Made by a program: the position numbers and the translations under genes. A DNA stretch of 64,000 bases. Origin: HGM05232 sp036661515. GTDB taxonomy: Bacteria > Bacteroidota > Bacteroidia > Bacteroidales > Muribaculaceae. Numbering within the stretch: the stretch's first letter is position 1; every line of letters starts with the position of its first letter. The notes under the pieces are model-generated. The model saw nothing but the letters and a program-made list of their open reading frames with translations, searched no databases and was not told where the DNA came from. Positions 8,319 to 17,334 of the stretch are shown one piece after another. Location of the stretch: NCBI GenBank assembly GCA_036661515.1, contig JAVWYO010000001.1:17179-81178 (forward strand), given 5' to 3'.

Positions 8319-8411
8319 AAATCAGCATAATATCAAAAAAGGGTGCGTACACTGCGTACTGTGCGTACACTTAGATAAATACCTATAATCTCCATAAAAT
8401 CAGCATAATAT
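8319..8411. repeat. 15-bp direct repeats flanking an iteron block
   Basis: AAATCAGCATAATAT occurs exactly at 8319-8333 and again at 8397-8411. Between them lie three TGCGTAC units at 8344, 8353 and 8362, with a period of 9 bases. The block stands out as GC-rich in an AT-rich spacer between tig and clpP. A related block lies at 12820-12853. Confidence 0.75.
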
Positions 8412-8500
8412 AAAATCGCTATCCTCCCAATCACAATTTCATTCTTTCATGTTAAATGAAAAGATAATTAATTTTATTTTTCATATTGCACTCTTTTGTA

Positions 8501-8508
8501 TATCTTTG
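8501..8508 (+). promoter_or_regulatory. -7 element of the clpP promoter
   Basis: TATCTTTG, 34 bases before the clpP start; TTTT rather than TTTG lies 19 bases upstream (8478-8481). The 349-base tig-clpP gap therefore holds, in order, a terminator, the iteron block and this promoter. Confidence 0.5.
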
Positions 8509-8542
8509 ACTTGAAAATGTAATAACGAAACAATTTAGATAT

Positions 8543-9217
8543 ATGAAGAATGATTTTAGGGATTATGCTGTTAAACATATCGGAATGAATGGATTGGCTC
8601 TCGACCAATACGCAAATGATATTACAAGCAGTTACATTTCTCCAACTATTATTGAAGAGCGCAAGCTAAACGTAGCTCAAATGGATGTCTTTTCACGCCT
8701 TATGATGGATCGTATAATTTTTCTCGGAACACAAGTTGACGATTATACTGCAAATGTTATACAAGCTCAATTGCTTTATCTCGATTCTGCTGACCCTGGT
8801 AAAGATATTTCAATATATATTAATTCTCCTGGTGGTTCAGTATATGCTGGATTAGGCATTTACGACACCATGCAATACATCTCAAGCAATGTATCAACAA
8901 TTTGTACGGGTATGGCGGCTTCTATGGCAGCAGTGCTACTTGTCGCTGGAGAGAAGAACAAGAGATTCGCTCTAAAGCATTCTCGCGTGATGATACATCA
9001 GCCAATGGGTGGCGCACAAGGTCAAGCCTCAGATATTGAAATAACTGCTCGTGAAATTCAAAAACTTAAGAAAGAACTGTATACGATTATTTCTACTCAT
9101 TCTGGAATGCCTTATGAAAAAGTTGAGCAAGATTCCGATCGCGATTACTGGATGACCGCTGAGGAAGCTCTTAAATATGGAATGATAGATCAATTGCTTA
9201 TTAGTGCAAAACAATAA
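8543..9217 (+). CDS. clpP: ATP-dependent Clp protease proteolytic subunit
   Basis: Serine protease subunit of ClpXP; forms a double heptameric ring in the cytoplasm. The protein has 224 residues with the catalytic triad Ser127 (in GMAASMAA), His152 (in MIHQPMGG) and Asp201 (in DRDYW). The oxyanion-strand segment INSPGGSVYAG is at 94-104. The first 30 residues are longer than in mature ClpP and probably include a self-cleaved propeptide. The clpX start codon follows 7 bases after the stop, so the two subunits are translated from one message. Confidence 0.96.
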   Translation: MKNDFRDYAVKHIGMNGLALDQYANDITSSYISPTIIEERKLNVAQMDVFSRLMMDRIIFLGTQVDDYTANVIQAQLLYLDSADPGKDISIYINSPGGSVYAGLGIYDTMQYISSNVSTICTGMAASMAAVLLVAGEKNKRFALKHSRVMIHQPMGGAQGQASDIEITAREIQKLKKELYTIISTHSGMPYEKVEQDSDRDYWMTAEEALKYGMIDQLLISAKQ

Positions 9218-9224
9218 AAAGTCG

Positions 9225-10451
9225 ATGAAGCGTAAAAATGATGAATTAATATGTAGCTTTTGTGGCCGAAGTGCTTCGGAAGTCGATCTTATAATGCCTG
9301 GACTTAATGGCAATATATGCAACGATTGTGCCGAGCAAGCAAACGTCCTATCTAAAGAATATTTAAAGAAAGGAAAAGCCTCAAATACTCCAAATATTAA
9401 AGAAGTACCTAAACCTAAGGAAATAAATGATTTCCTTAACGAATATATTATAGGACAGGAATCTGCTAAAAAATACCTTTCAGTTGCCGTCTATAATCAT
9501 TATAAACGTCTCGCTCAAGTAAATAGCGACGATGTAGAAATTGAAAAATCAAATATTATAATGGTCGGCCCTACGGGGACGGGAAAAACCCTGCTCGCAA
9601 AAACTATTGCTAAGTTACTTAAAGTGCCATTTGCTATTGTTGATGCAACGGTTCTTACTGAAGCTGGTTACGTCGGCGAAGACATTGAAAGCCTACTTAC
9701 ACGATTATTGCAAGCATGCGATTACGATGTAGCTCAAGCTGAAAAAGGTATTGTATTTATTGATGAAATTGACAAGATAGCTCGAAAAAGCGATAATCCA
9801 TCTATTACACGTGATGTAAGTGGTGAAGGTGTACAACAAGGACTACTAAAACTACTTGAAGGAGCAGTAGTAAATGTTCCACCTAATGGTGGTCGAAAGC
9901 ACCCAGAACAAAAAATGGTGGCAATCGACACAAAAAATATATTATTTATTTGTGGCGGAGCATTCGATGGAATAGAACGAAAGATTGCACAACGCCTAAA
10001 CACGCACGTAGTGGGATACGGTATTGGCAATGAGAAGAGAAATATGCAACGCGAGAATCTTCTCCAATTTATAGCACCACAAGATTTAAAAGCCTTTGGA
10101 CTTATTCCCGAAATAATTGGTCGCCTACCTGTATTAACTAATCTTGAAGAACTTAATGCTGTGGCATTAAGACGCATTCTCACTGAGCCTAAAAATGCTA
10201 TTATTAAGCAATACAAGAAACTCTTTGAGATGGATGAAGTTAAACTAAACATTGATGACGACACGCTCGATTTTATTGTAGAAAAAGCTATTGAATATAA
10301 ACTTGGTGCTCGTGGACTTCGGTCAATTGTCGAAACAATTATGATTGATGCCATGTATGAAATACCATCATCACATAAGAAGAATTTTGAGGTGACTAAG
10401 GCTTATGCTCAAGAAAAACTTGAGATTGCAAACTTTGACGTACTAAAATAA
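9225..10451 (+). CDS. clpX: Clp protease ATP-binding subunit ClpX
   Basis: AAA+ unfoldase that feeds substrates to ClpP. The N-terminal zinc-binding domain shows CSFC...CNDC within the first 35 residues, Walker A is GPTGTGKT, Walker B is VFIDEID, and sensor/arginine motifs follow. I chose the ATG at 9225 (MKRKNDELICSFC), giving 408 residues; an in-frame GTG at 9204 would extend it into the end of clpP by seven residues but lacks support. It lies directly downstream of clpP with no room for a promoter, so expression is coupled. Confidence 0.95.
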   Translation: MKRKNDELICSFCGRSASEVDLIMPGLNGNICNDCAEQANVLSKEYLKKGKASNTPNIKEVPKPKEINDFLNEYIIGQESAKKYLSVAVYNHYKRLAQVNSDDVEIEKSNIIMVGPTGTGKTLLAKTIAKLLKVPFAIVDATVLTEAGYVGEDIESLLTRLLQACDYDVAQAEKGIVFIDEIDKIARKSDNPSITRDVSGEGVQQGLLKLLEGAVVNVPPNGGRKHPEQKMVAIDTKNILFICGGAFDGIERKIAQRLNTHVVGYGIGNEKRNMQRENLLQFIAPQDLKAFGLIPEIIGRLPVLTNLEELNAVALRRILTEPKNAIIKQYKKLFEMDEVKLNIDDDTLDFIVEKAIEYKLGARGLRSIVETIMIDAMYEIPSSHKKNFEVTKAYAQEKLEIANFDVLK

Positions 10452-10492
10452 TGACTATTTTCGCTTTTTGCAAAATATTTTCGTCATTATAA

Positions 10493-10523
10493 TTGGAATA
10501 TAAGAGGTAGAATTATATATTTG
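10493..10523 (+). promoter_or_regulatory. Promoter of recQ
   Basis: TTG at 10493-10495, 20 bases, TATATTTG at 10516-10523. The transcription start expected near 10530 lies downstream of the clpX stop and supports the recQ ATG at 10565 over a TTG at 10535. Confidence 0.5.
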
Positions 10524-10564
10524 TTCAATCATATTTGATTTTTATTAAAATTCCATTTACAAAC

Positions 10565-12745
10565 ATGGCAAATAAGAATATTCTTAATGTAGAATTGAAA
10601 AAGCATTTTGGCTTTGACACATTTAAAGGCAATCAAGAAGCCATTATTAATAATCTTCTTGATCAAAATGACACCTTCGTTTTGATGCCAACTGGAGGTG
10701 GAAAATCGCTATGCTATCAATTGCCATCACTTATCATGGAAGGGACAGCTATTGTTATTTCTCCACTTATTGCTCTAATGAAAAATCAGGTCGATGCAAT
10801 GCGCAATTTTAGTGACAGCGATGGTATTGCACATTTCCTAAATTCCTCGCTCAACAAGCAAGCCATCGATCAGGTACGTACCGATATCGTTTCTGGAAAA
10901 ACTAAACTTTTATATGTTGCTCCAGAATCCCTTACTAAAGAAGAGAATATTGAATTTTTAAAAACCGTAAAAATATCATTCTATGCTGTTGACGAAGCGC
11001 ATTGTATCTCTGAATGGGGACATGACTTCCGCCCTGAATACCGTAGAATAAGACCTATAATTAACGAGATTGGGAGTAGACCAGTAATTGCCCTTACGGC
11101 GACTGCAACTCCTAAAGTGCAACACGATATTCAGAAAAATTTGGGAATGATTGATGCAAAAGTTTATAAATCATCATTTAATCGCCCAAACCTTTATTAT
11201 GAAGTACGCCCTAAAACTAAAGATATAGATAGAGATATTATTCGATACATTAAGGCTCAAGAAGGTAAATCTGGAATCGTATATTGCCTCAGCAGAAAAA
11301 AGGTTGAAGAATTAGCTGAAACATTGACTGTTAACAACATCAATGCTCTTCCTTATCATGCTGGTATGGACAGTGCTACACGCACCGCTAATCAAGATTC
11401 ATTTCTCCTCGAAAAAGTCGATGTCATAGTTGCAACCATTGCATTTGGAATGGGAATCGACAAGCCCGACGTGAGATTTGTCATTCATTATGACATTCCT
11501 AAAAGTCTTGAAGGATATTATCAAGAAACAGGTAGAGCTGGGCGAGATGGCGGCGAAGGTCAATGTATTACATTCTACACAAATAAAGATCTTCAAAAAC
11601 TGGAGAAATTTATGCAAGGTAAACCAATAGCAGAGCAAGAGATAGGTAAACAATTATTATTAGAGACTGCTTCGTATGCCGAATCATCTGTATGTCGAAG
11701 AAAATCCCTCTTACATTATTTTGGAGAGGAGTACTTAGAAGATAATTGCGGAAATTGTGATAATTGTTTAAATCCAAAAAAACAAGTGGAAGCTAAGGAC
11801 GAATTATGCGCTGTTATTGAAACCATTGGCGCATTAAAAGAAAAATTTAAAACCGATCATGTCGTAGACGTAATGATTGGTAAAGAAACCAACGAAGTAA
11901 AATCATATAAGCACGAAGACCTCGAAGTCTTTGGTTGCTTGGGTGGCGAAGATGAAAAAATGCTAAGTGCTGTAATCCGTCAAGCCATTATTGCTGGTTA
12001 TTTAGACCGTGACATTGAAAATTACGGATTACTAAAAATTACTCCTGCTGGTCATAAATTCTTGAAAAAACCAGTATCATTTAAAATCGTTGAAGATAAT
12101 GAATTTAGTGATTCTGAAGAAGAAATTGTGGTTAAAGGTGGCGCAAGTTGCGCTGTAGACCCTGAATTATACAATATACTTAAAGATTTAAGAAAGAAAA
12201 TCGCAAAAAAATTAGGACTCCCTCCTTATGTGATTTTTCAAGACCCATCTCTCGAAGCTCTGGCAACAACTTATCCTATAAACATGGAGGAATTACAAAA
12301 TATTCCTGGAGTTGGTGCTGGCAAAGCAAAAAGATATGGCGAAGATTTTCTTAAAGTAATAAAAACTCATGTTCAAGAAAATGAAATTGAACGCCCCGAA
12401 GATTTACGCGTAAGAAGCGTAGCAAACAAGAGCAAGCTGAAAATCTCAATTATTCAAGCAATCGACCGAAAAATAGCACTCGATGAGTTAGCTGTTTCTA
12501 AAGGTCTTGAATTTGCGGACTTGCTCGATGAAGTAGAAGCCATAGTATATTCAGGTACCAAGATTAGCATCGATTACTTCCTCGATGAAGTAATGGACGA
12601 AGACCATCAAGCTGATATTTTTGAGTATTTCAAAGAAAGTATTAGTGACGACCTTGAAGAAGCTATCGAAGAACTTGGCTCAGAATTTACCGAAGAGGAA
12701 ATTCGCCTCGTAAGAATCAAGTTCCTCTCTGAAATGGGCAACTAA
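10565..12745 (+). CDS. recQ: ATP-dependent DNA helicase RecQ
   Basis: 3'-5' helicase for recombination and replication-fork repair. From the ATG at 10565 the protein has 726 residues, the size I expect in Bacteroides. Helicase motif I is MPTGGGKSLCYQLP (41-54), motif II is DEAH (143-146) followed by the aromatic-rich loop CISEWGHDFRPEY, and motif VI includes GRAGRDG. A four-cysteine zinc site (CRRKSLLHYF...CGNCDNC, about 372-396) begins the RQC region. An HRDC domain (about 515-595) is followed by a C-terminal helix-turn-helix-like acidic extension of about 100 residues that E. coli RecQ lacks. A longer frame from TTG at 10535 exists but adds no conserved sequence. Confidence 0.95.
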   Translation: MANKNILNVELKKHFGFDTFKGNQEAIINNLLDQNDTFVLMPTGGGKSLCYQLPSLIMEGTAIVISPLIALMKNQVDAMRNFSDSDGIAHFLNSSLNKQAIDQVRTDIVSGKTKLLYVAPESLTKEENIEFLKTVKISFYAVDEAHCISEWGHDFRPEYRRIRPIINEIGSRPVIALTATATPKVQHDIQKNLGMIDAKVYKSSFNRPNLYYEVRPKTKDIDRDIIRYIKAQEGKSGIVYCLSRKKVEELAETLTVNNINALPYHAGMDSATRTANQDSFLLEKVDVIVATIAFGMGIDKPDVRFVIHYDIPKSLEGYYQETGRAGRDGGEGQCITFYTNKDLQKLEKFMQGKPIAEQEIGKQLLLETASYAESSVCRRKSLLHYFGEEYLEDNCGNCDNCLNPKKQVEAKDELCAVIETIGALKEKFKTDHVVDVMIGKETNEVKSYKHEDLEVFGCLGGEDEKMLSAVIRQAIIAGYLDRDIENYGLLKITPAGHKFLKKPVSFKIVEDNEFSDSEEEIVVKGGASCAVDPELYNILKDLRKKIAKKLGLPPYVIFQDPSLEALATTYPINMEELQNIPGVGAGKAKRYGEDFLKVIKTHVQENEIERPEDLRVRSVANKSKLKISIIQAIDRKIALDELAVSKGLEFADLLDEVEAIVYSGTKISIDYFLDEVMDEDHQADIFEYFKESISDDLEEAIEELGSEFTEEEIRLVRIKFLSEMGN

Positions 12746-12819
12746 TAAAATCATTTTTTCACAGATAAATCTATTTTATTTATACTACATTTGTAACTCA
12801 CAACATCACAATATTTTAC

Positions 12820-12853
12820 AAAAAAGGGTGCGTACTGTGCGTACAGTGCGTAA
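12820..12853. repeat. Second iteron block (9-bp period)
   Basis: The 16 bases AAAAAAGGGTGCGTAC are identical to 8335-8350. Units TGCGTAC occur at 12829 and 12838, and a variant TGCGTAA at 12847, again with a 9-base period. The block lies 75 bases after recQ and about 130 bases before the promoter of the ABC-F gene. Confidence 0.7.
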
Positions 12854-12889
12854 TCCACGTAAATATCTGAATAGTAGGGTGATACATAC

Positions 12890-12926
12890 AAGAGCAGATT
12901 TGCACCAAAAATGCAATTCTGCTCTT
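12890..12926 (+). terminator. Hairpin between recQ and the ABC-F gene
   Basis: 15-bp arms with one mismatch (12890-12904 and 12912-12926) around a 7-nt loop, followed by ATTCGTT. It probably ends recQ transcription. Confidence 0.55.
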
Positions 12927-12983
12927 ATTCGTTCTATAACGTGAAAACTATCATTTTTCTGCGGTATTAACGCCTAAACTTTT

Positions 12984-12991
12984 TAACTTTG
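12984..12991 (+). promoter_or_regulatory. -7 element of the ABC-F promoter (TAACTTTGCACTC type)
   Basis: TAACTTTG followed by CACTCTGAT. The 14-base stretch CTTTGCACTCTGAT is identical to the promoter region of another ABC-F gene at 45147-45160. The upstream -33 element is not evident. Confidence 0.5.
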
Positions 12992-13022
12992 CACTCTGAT
13001 GCCTAAATGATATAAAAGTTTA

Positions 13023-14984
13023 ATGATTTCAATACAAAATTTATCAGTAGAATTTAGCAGTAAAGCGTTATTTGACAATATAAACTATGTTATCAACAAA
13101 AAAGATAGAATAGCGTTAGTCGGGAAAAATGGTGCTGGGAAATCTACCATGCTAAAGATAATAGCTGGACTTCAAACGCCCACACATGGAAGTGTCTCTG
13201 TTCCTAATGATATAGTAATTGGATATCTTCCACAGCAAATGGTGCTTGCCGATAAGCACACGCTTATTGAAGATGTTAGGAGCGCATTTGACCACATTAA
13301 TAAACTACAACGTGATCTTGATAGCGTAAATGCACAGTTGCTTTCTCGCACCGATTATGATAGTGAAGACTATCATAAGCTCATCGACCGCATGACACAC
13401 ATTACCGAATTAATAAACATGTCGGGTAGCGAGAATTGCGAAGCTGAGATGGAAAAGACACTTATGGGTCTTGGATTCACACGTAACGATTTTGATCGCC
13501 CAACATCAGAATTTTCGGGAGGGTGGCGCATGCGCATAGAATTAGCAAAACTGCTCCTTCGTAAGCCCGAAGTACTTTTACTTGATGAACCCACCAATCA
13601 CTTAGACATAGAGTCGATACAATGGCTCGAAAACTTCTTGAGGACAAAAGCTGAAGCTGTTGTTCTCGTTTCGCATGACAGGGCTTTTATTGATAATGTT
13701 ACTACACGTACAATTGAAATATCACTCGGAAAGATATACGATTATCAAGTGAATTATTCAAAGTTTGTAGTTCTACGTGAAGAACGCATTGAACAACAGA
13801 TGCGTGCTTATCAAAATCAGCATAAGCAAATTCAAGAAACCGAAGATTTCATAGAGCGTTTTCGCTATAAAGCCACAAAATCGGTACAAGTACAAAGTCG
13901 CATTAAGCAACTTGCTAAAGTCGACCGTATTGAAGTTGATGAGGTTGACAACTCACGTTTAAGTCTTAAATTTCCACCTGCTCCTCGTTCGGGAGATTAT
14001 CCACTTATTGCAAACGAAGTTGGCAAATATTATGGTGACCATAAAGTGTTTTCTAATGCCAATTTCACTATAAAACGTGGTGAGAAGATAGCCTTTGTTG
14101 GCAAGAATGGTGAAGGTAAATCAACACTTGTAAAATGTATAATGGGCGAAATTCCTTTTGATGGAGAACTCAAAATAGGGCATAACATTAAGATAGGATA
14201 TTTTGCACAAAATCAAGCACAATTACTCGATGGTGAAATAACAGTGTTTGATACAATTGATAATGTTGCAGTAGGTGATATTCGTACTAAAATACGAGAT
14301 ATTCTCGGTGCATTCATGTTTGGTGGCGAAGCATCAGATAAAAAAGTAAAAGTCCTTTCGGGAGGTGAGAAAACACGCCTTGCAATGATTAAATTGCTAC
14401 TCGAACCAGTAAATCTGTTAATACTCGATGAACCGACAAATCACCTTGATATGCGCACTAAAGATGTGCTCAAGCAAGCAATAATTGATTTTAATGGAAC
14501 CGTCATAGTGGTATCTCATGATCGTGAATTTCTTGATGGTCTTGTTAAGAAAGTATTTGAATTTGGTGGTGGTAAAATACGTGAACATTTAGGTGGAATT
14601 TATGATTTCCTTGAAACAAGGAAAATGGAATCGCTCAGCGAATTAGAAAATTCAAAGCCAAGCACGCCACAACTTTCTAAATCACCTACGGCAAACATAA
14701 AACCAATAGAAGAGAAGAAAGAAACATCAAAAATATCCTATGCCGAACGAAAAGAAAAAGATAAACTCGTTAAGAAGGCTCAGCGAAAAGTAAAAGATGC
14801 TGAAGACGAAATTAGCACACTCGAAATTCAGCTAAAAGAGATAGAAGAATCACTTGCTAATGGTAGTGCATCAGATGCCACTATTTATGAGCAGCATTCT
14901 GCCATAAAAAAGCGATTAGAGAACGCTATGAGCCTATGGGAGATTACAAATATGGAATTAGAAGAGATAACAAATGATAAATAA
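13023..14984 (+). CDS. ABC-F family ATPase, Uup-like
   Basis: A soluble ABC protein with no membrane domain, 653 residues, of the ABC-F group that acts on ribosomes. NBD1: Walker A GKNGAGKST, signature FSGGWRMRIE, Walker [15 protein letters not shown]2: GKNGEGKST, signature LSGGEKTRLA, Walker B LILDEPTNHLD. Both sites look catalytically complete. The linker (about 240-320) holds the basic helical P-site tRNA interaction motif region. The last 80 residues are a charged coiled coil (AERKEKDKLVKKAQRKVKDA...), as in the Uup C-terminal domain. An antibiotic-resistance role is possible in this family, but nothing here points to one; housekeeping translation rescue is more likely. Confidence 0.9.
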   Translation: MISIQNLSVEFSSKALFDNINYVINKKDRIALVGKNGAGKSTMLKIIAGLQTPTHGSVSVPNDIVIGYLPQQMVLADKHTLIEDVRSAFDHINKLQRDLDSVNAQLLSRTDYDSEDYHKLIDRMTHITELINMSGSENCEAEMEKTLMGLGFTRNDFDRPTSEFSGGWRMRIELAKLLLRKPEVLLLDEPTNHLDIESIQWLENFLRTKAEAVVLVSHDRAFIDNVTTRTIEISLGKIYDYQVNYSKFVVLREERIEQQMRAYQNQHKQIQETEDFIERFRYKATKSVQVQSRIKQLAKVDRIEVDEVDNSRLSLKFPPAPRSGDYPLIANEVGKYYGDHKVFSNANFTIKRGEKIAFVGKNGEGKSTLVKCIMGEIPFDGELKIGHNIKIGYFAQNQAQLLDGEITVFDTIDNVAVGDIRTKIRDILGAFMFGGEASDKKVKVLSGGEKTRLAMIKLLLEPVNLLILDEPTNHLDMRTKDVLKQAIIDFNGTVIVVSHDREFLDGLVKKVFEFGGGKIREHLGGIYDFLETRKMESLSELENSKPSTPQLSKSPTANIKPIEEKKETSKISYAERKEKDKLVKKAQRKVKDAEDEISTLEIQLKEIEESLANGSASDATIYEQHSAIKKRLENAMSLWEITNMELEEITNDK

Positions 14985-15072
14985 ATAGGACTTTTATGCA
15001 ACATTTTAAATAATAATTGCGTCCTTTATAAAATATAGTAATTCAAGATAATCAATATTAATTAGATGAAAT

Positions 15073-17100
15073 ATGAGAAATTTAAAGTATGCACTCTTAT
15101 TTATCGCTCTTACCCCAACGATATTTATGAATGCTAAAGATGTAAAAAAGGCTGGGGTAGACCCCGCAAATTTGGATTGCACAGTAGCACCAGGTAATGA
15201 TTTCTTTCAATATGCTTGTGGTGGTTGGATGAAAAACAATCCACTTGAAGGTCAATACTCTCGTTTTGGCACATTTGATCAATTAGGGGAAAACAATAAG
15301 ACACAAGTACGTGAACTTATCCAAAATCTTGGAAAAGAGAACAATGCCAAGGGTAGTGTAGCTCAAAAAGTAGATGATCTTTATAAAATGGGAATTGATA
15401 GTGTACGCCTAAATAAAGAAGGAGGAAACCCTATTCAAGAAGATTTAGCAAAAATAGCCAATTTAAATCGTAAAGATCTCACTAAGATTATAGCATCACA
15501 ACACAATGGTATAGGTGCTCCATTTTTTGGAACATTTGTTATGAGTGATCTAAAAGATGCTAATGTAAATGTTCTTTACATGTCGCAAGGCGGTATGTCA
15601 CTTGGAGATCGTGACTATTATCTTCTTAATGATGATAGCTCTAAAAAAATACGTGCTGAGTATCTGAAATACCTTCAAAAAGTATTTTCTTTGAGTGGAT
15701 ATAGTGCTTCAAAAGCAAAGAAAGCTGCTACAAATATTATGAAAATAGAAACAATTCTTGCTAAAGTTGCAATGTCTCGCGAAGAACTGCGTGATTATTC
15801 AAAGCAATACAATGCTCGCACTGTAGCAGAGTTAAAGAAAGATTATCCAAATATTGACTGGAATACTTATTTTACTACGATTGGTCTTAAAGATGTAGAT
15901 AAAATGATTGTTTGTCAACTTAATTCAATGGCAAAAGTTAATGAATTGATGAAGACACTTTCGGATCAAGAACTAAAAGATTATCTTAGCTATAGTATAA
16001 TAAGCGTTGCATCAAGTTACCTTAGTGATGATTTCTATCAAGCAGAATTTGATATGTTTTCTAAGACACTTTCGGGCAAAAAAGATATGGAGCCACGCTG
16101 GAAACGTGCACTTTCAGTCCCTAATGGATTACTTGGTGAAGCAGTAGGTAAACTTTATGTGGAAAAATATTTTGCAGGTGATTCTAAAGCTAAAATGCTT
16201 AAACTTGTAAATAATTTGAAAACATCGCTTGGGGAGCATATTGCAAACCTTACATGGATGACCGAAGCTACTAAAATTAATGCTTTAGTTAAGCTTAATA
16301 GCTTTGTCGTAAAAGTTGGTTATCCCGATAAATGGCGCGATTATAGTGGCATCACAATTGATGCTACTCAATCTTATTGGACTAATATTAAGAAAGCCAT
16401 AGAATTTGAATCGGCATATCAATATAATAAATATTATCAACCAGTTGATAAAGAAGAGTGGGGTATGACACCTCAAACTGTTAATGCCTATTATAATCCA
16501 TCAACTAACGAGATATGTTTCCCTGCAGGAATACTTCAAGCTCCATTCTTTGATGTAAATGCCGATGATGCTTCAAATTACGGTGCAATTGGTGTGGTTA
16601 TCGGTCATGAAATGACACATGGATTTGATGACCAAGGTCGCAACTTTGACCAAAACGGTAATATGGTTGATTGGTGGAAACCTTCAGATGCAGAAAATTT
16701 CAAAAAGCTAACAGATGTTCTTGTAGCACAATACGACAGCATCAAAGTACTTGGTGATGTTCATGCTAATGGTACATTTACTCTTGGCGAAAATATAGCT
16801 GACCATGGTGGTCTTAGAGTTTCATACACAGCATTTAAGAAAACGCTACAAGGTATGAAGGATACAAAGACTGATGGATTAACACCCGATCAACGTTTCT
16901 ACTTAGCATACGCTAACGTGTGGGCTGCAAATATTCGTGATGAAGAAATCCTTCGTCGTACAAAAATGGATCCTCACTCATTAGGAAAATGGAGAGTAAA
17001 TGCTGCTCTACGCAATGTTCAACCATTCTTTGACGCATTTTCTATAAAAGCTGGCGACCCAATGTTTCTTGCCCCAGAAAATCGTGTAACGATTTGGTAA
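15073..17100 (+). CDS. M13 family zinc metallopeptidase (PepO/neprilysin-like)
   Basis: An exported endopeptidase of 675 residues. An N-terminal signal sequence (MRNLKYALLFIALTPTIFMNA) directs it to the periplasm or cell surface. The zinc site is HEMTH (His513, His517) with the third ligand in ENIADHGG (Glu573); the substrate-binding NAYYNP is just upstream, and the C-terminal CxxW of classical neprilysins is replaced by NRVTIW. The family cleaves short peptides. It stands alone: about 90 bases from the ABC-F gene and a terminator after it. PepO homologues in Porphyromonas and Bacteroides fit this length. Confidence 0.92.
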   Translation: MRNLKYALLFIALTPTIFMNAKDVKKAGVDPANLDCTVAPGNDFFQYACGGWMKNNPLEGQYSRFGTFDQLGENNKTQVRELIQNLGKENNAKGSVAQKVDDLYKMGIDSVRLNKEGGNPIQEDLAKIANLNRKDLTKIIASQHNGIGAPFFGTFVMSDLKDANVNVLYMSQGGMSLGDRDYYLLNDDSSKKIRAEYLKYLQKVFSLSGYSASKAKKAATNIMKIETILAKVAMSREELRDYSKQYNARTVAELKKDYPNIDWNTYFTTIGLKDVDKMIVCQLNSMAKVNELMKTLSDQELKDYLSYSIISVASSYLSDDFYQAEFDMFSKTLSGKKDMEPRWKRALSVPNGLLGEAVGKLYVEKYFAGDSKAKMLKLVNNLKTSLGEHIANLTWMTEATKINALVKLNSFVVKVGYPDKWRDYSGITIDATQSYWTNIKKAIEFESAYQYNKYYQPVDKEEWGMTPQTVNAYYNPSTNEICFPAGILQAPFFDVNADDASNYGAIGVVIGHEMTHGFDDQGRNFDQNGNMVDWWKPSDAENFKKLTDVLVAQYDSIKVLGDVHANGTFTLGENIADHGGLRVSYTAFKKTLQGMKDTKTDGLTPDQRFYLAYANVWAANIRDEEILRRTKMDPHSLGKWRVNAALRNVQPFFDAFSIKAGDPMFLAPENRVTIW

Positions 17101-17127
17101 TATAATAGCCAGACAAAAAATAAAATT

Positions 17128-17161
17128 AAAGGCACATCGTATTCATTTATGATGTGCCTTT
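17128..17161 (+). terminator. Terminator after the M13 peptidase gene
   Basis: Perfect 11-bp arms AAAGGCACATC / GATGTGCCTTT (17128-17138, 17151-17161), 27 bases past the stop, followed by TGTTATT. Confidence 0.75.
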
Positions 17162-17226
17162 GTTATTATAATACAAATAGCAATTTTTAAAGCCTAATAT
17201 TTTATGCACAATCAATAAGTTTTTAT

Positions 17227-17234
17227 TATTTTTG
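17227..17234 (+). promoter_or_regulatory. Candidate -7 element for dnaN
   Basis: TATTTTTG matches TAnnTTTG, about 100 bases before the dnaN start; no clear -33 TTTG is present. Confidence 0.4.
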
Positions 17235-17334
17235 TAAAGAAGATGCTTTCAAAAATTTAGAACTAAAATCAATTCAATTTTCTTATAGTTCGGCAAAGCA
17301 TGTTGATGAAAAAATTATATAAAATACTAATAAT

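Noticed and set aside
9734..10354. 206-codon open frame antisense to clpX
   Set aside because: It is fully inside the strongly conserved clpX frame, has Ser/Ile-rich, low-complexity composition typical of a mirror frame, and no promoter.
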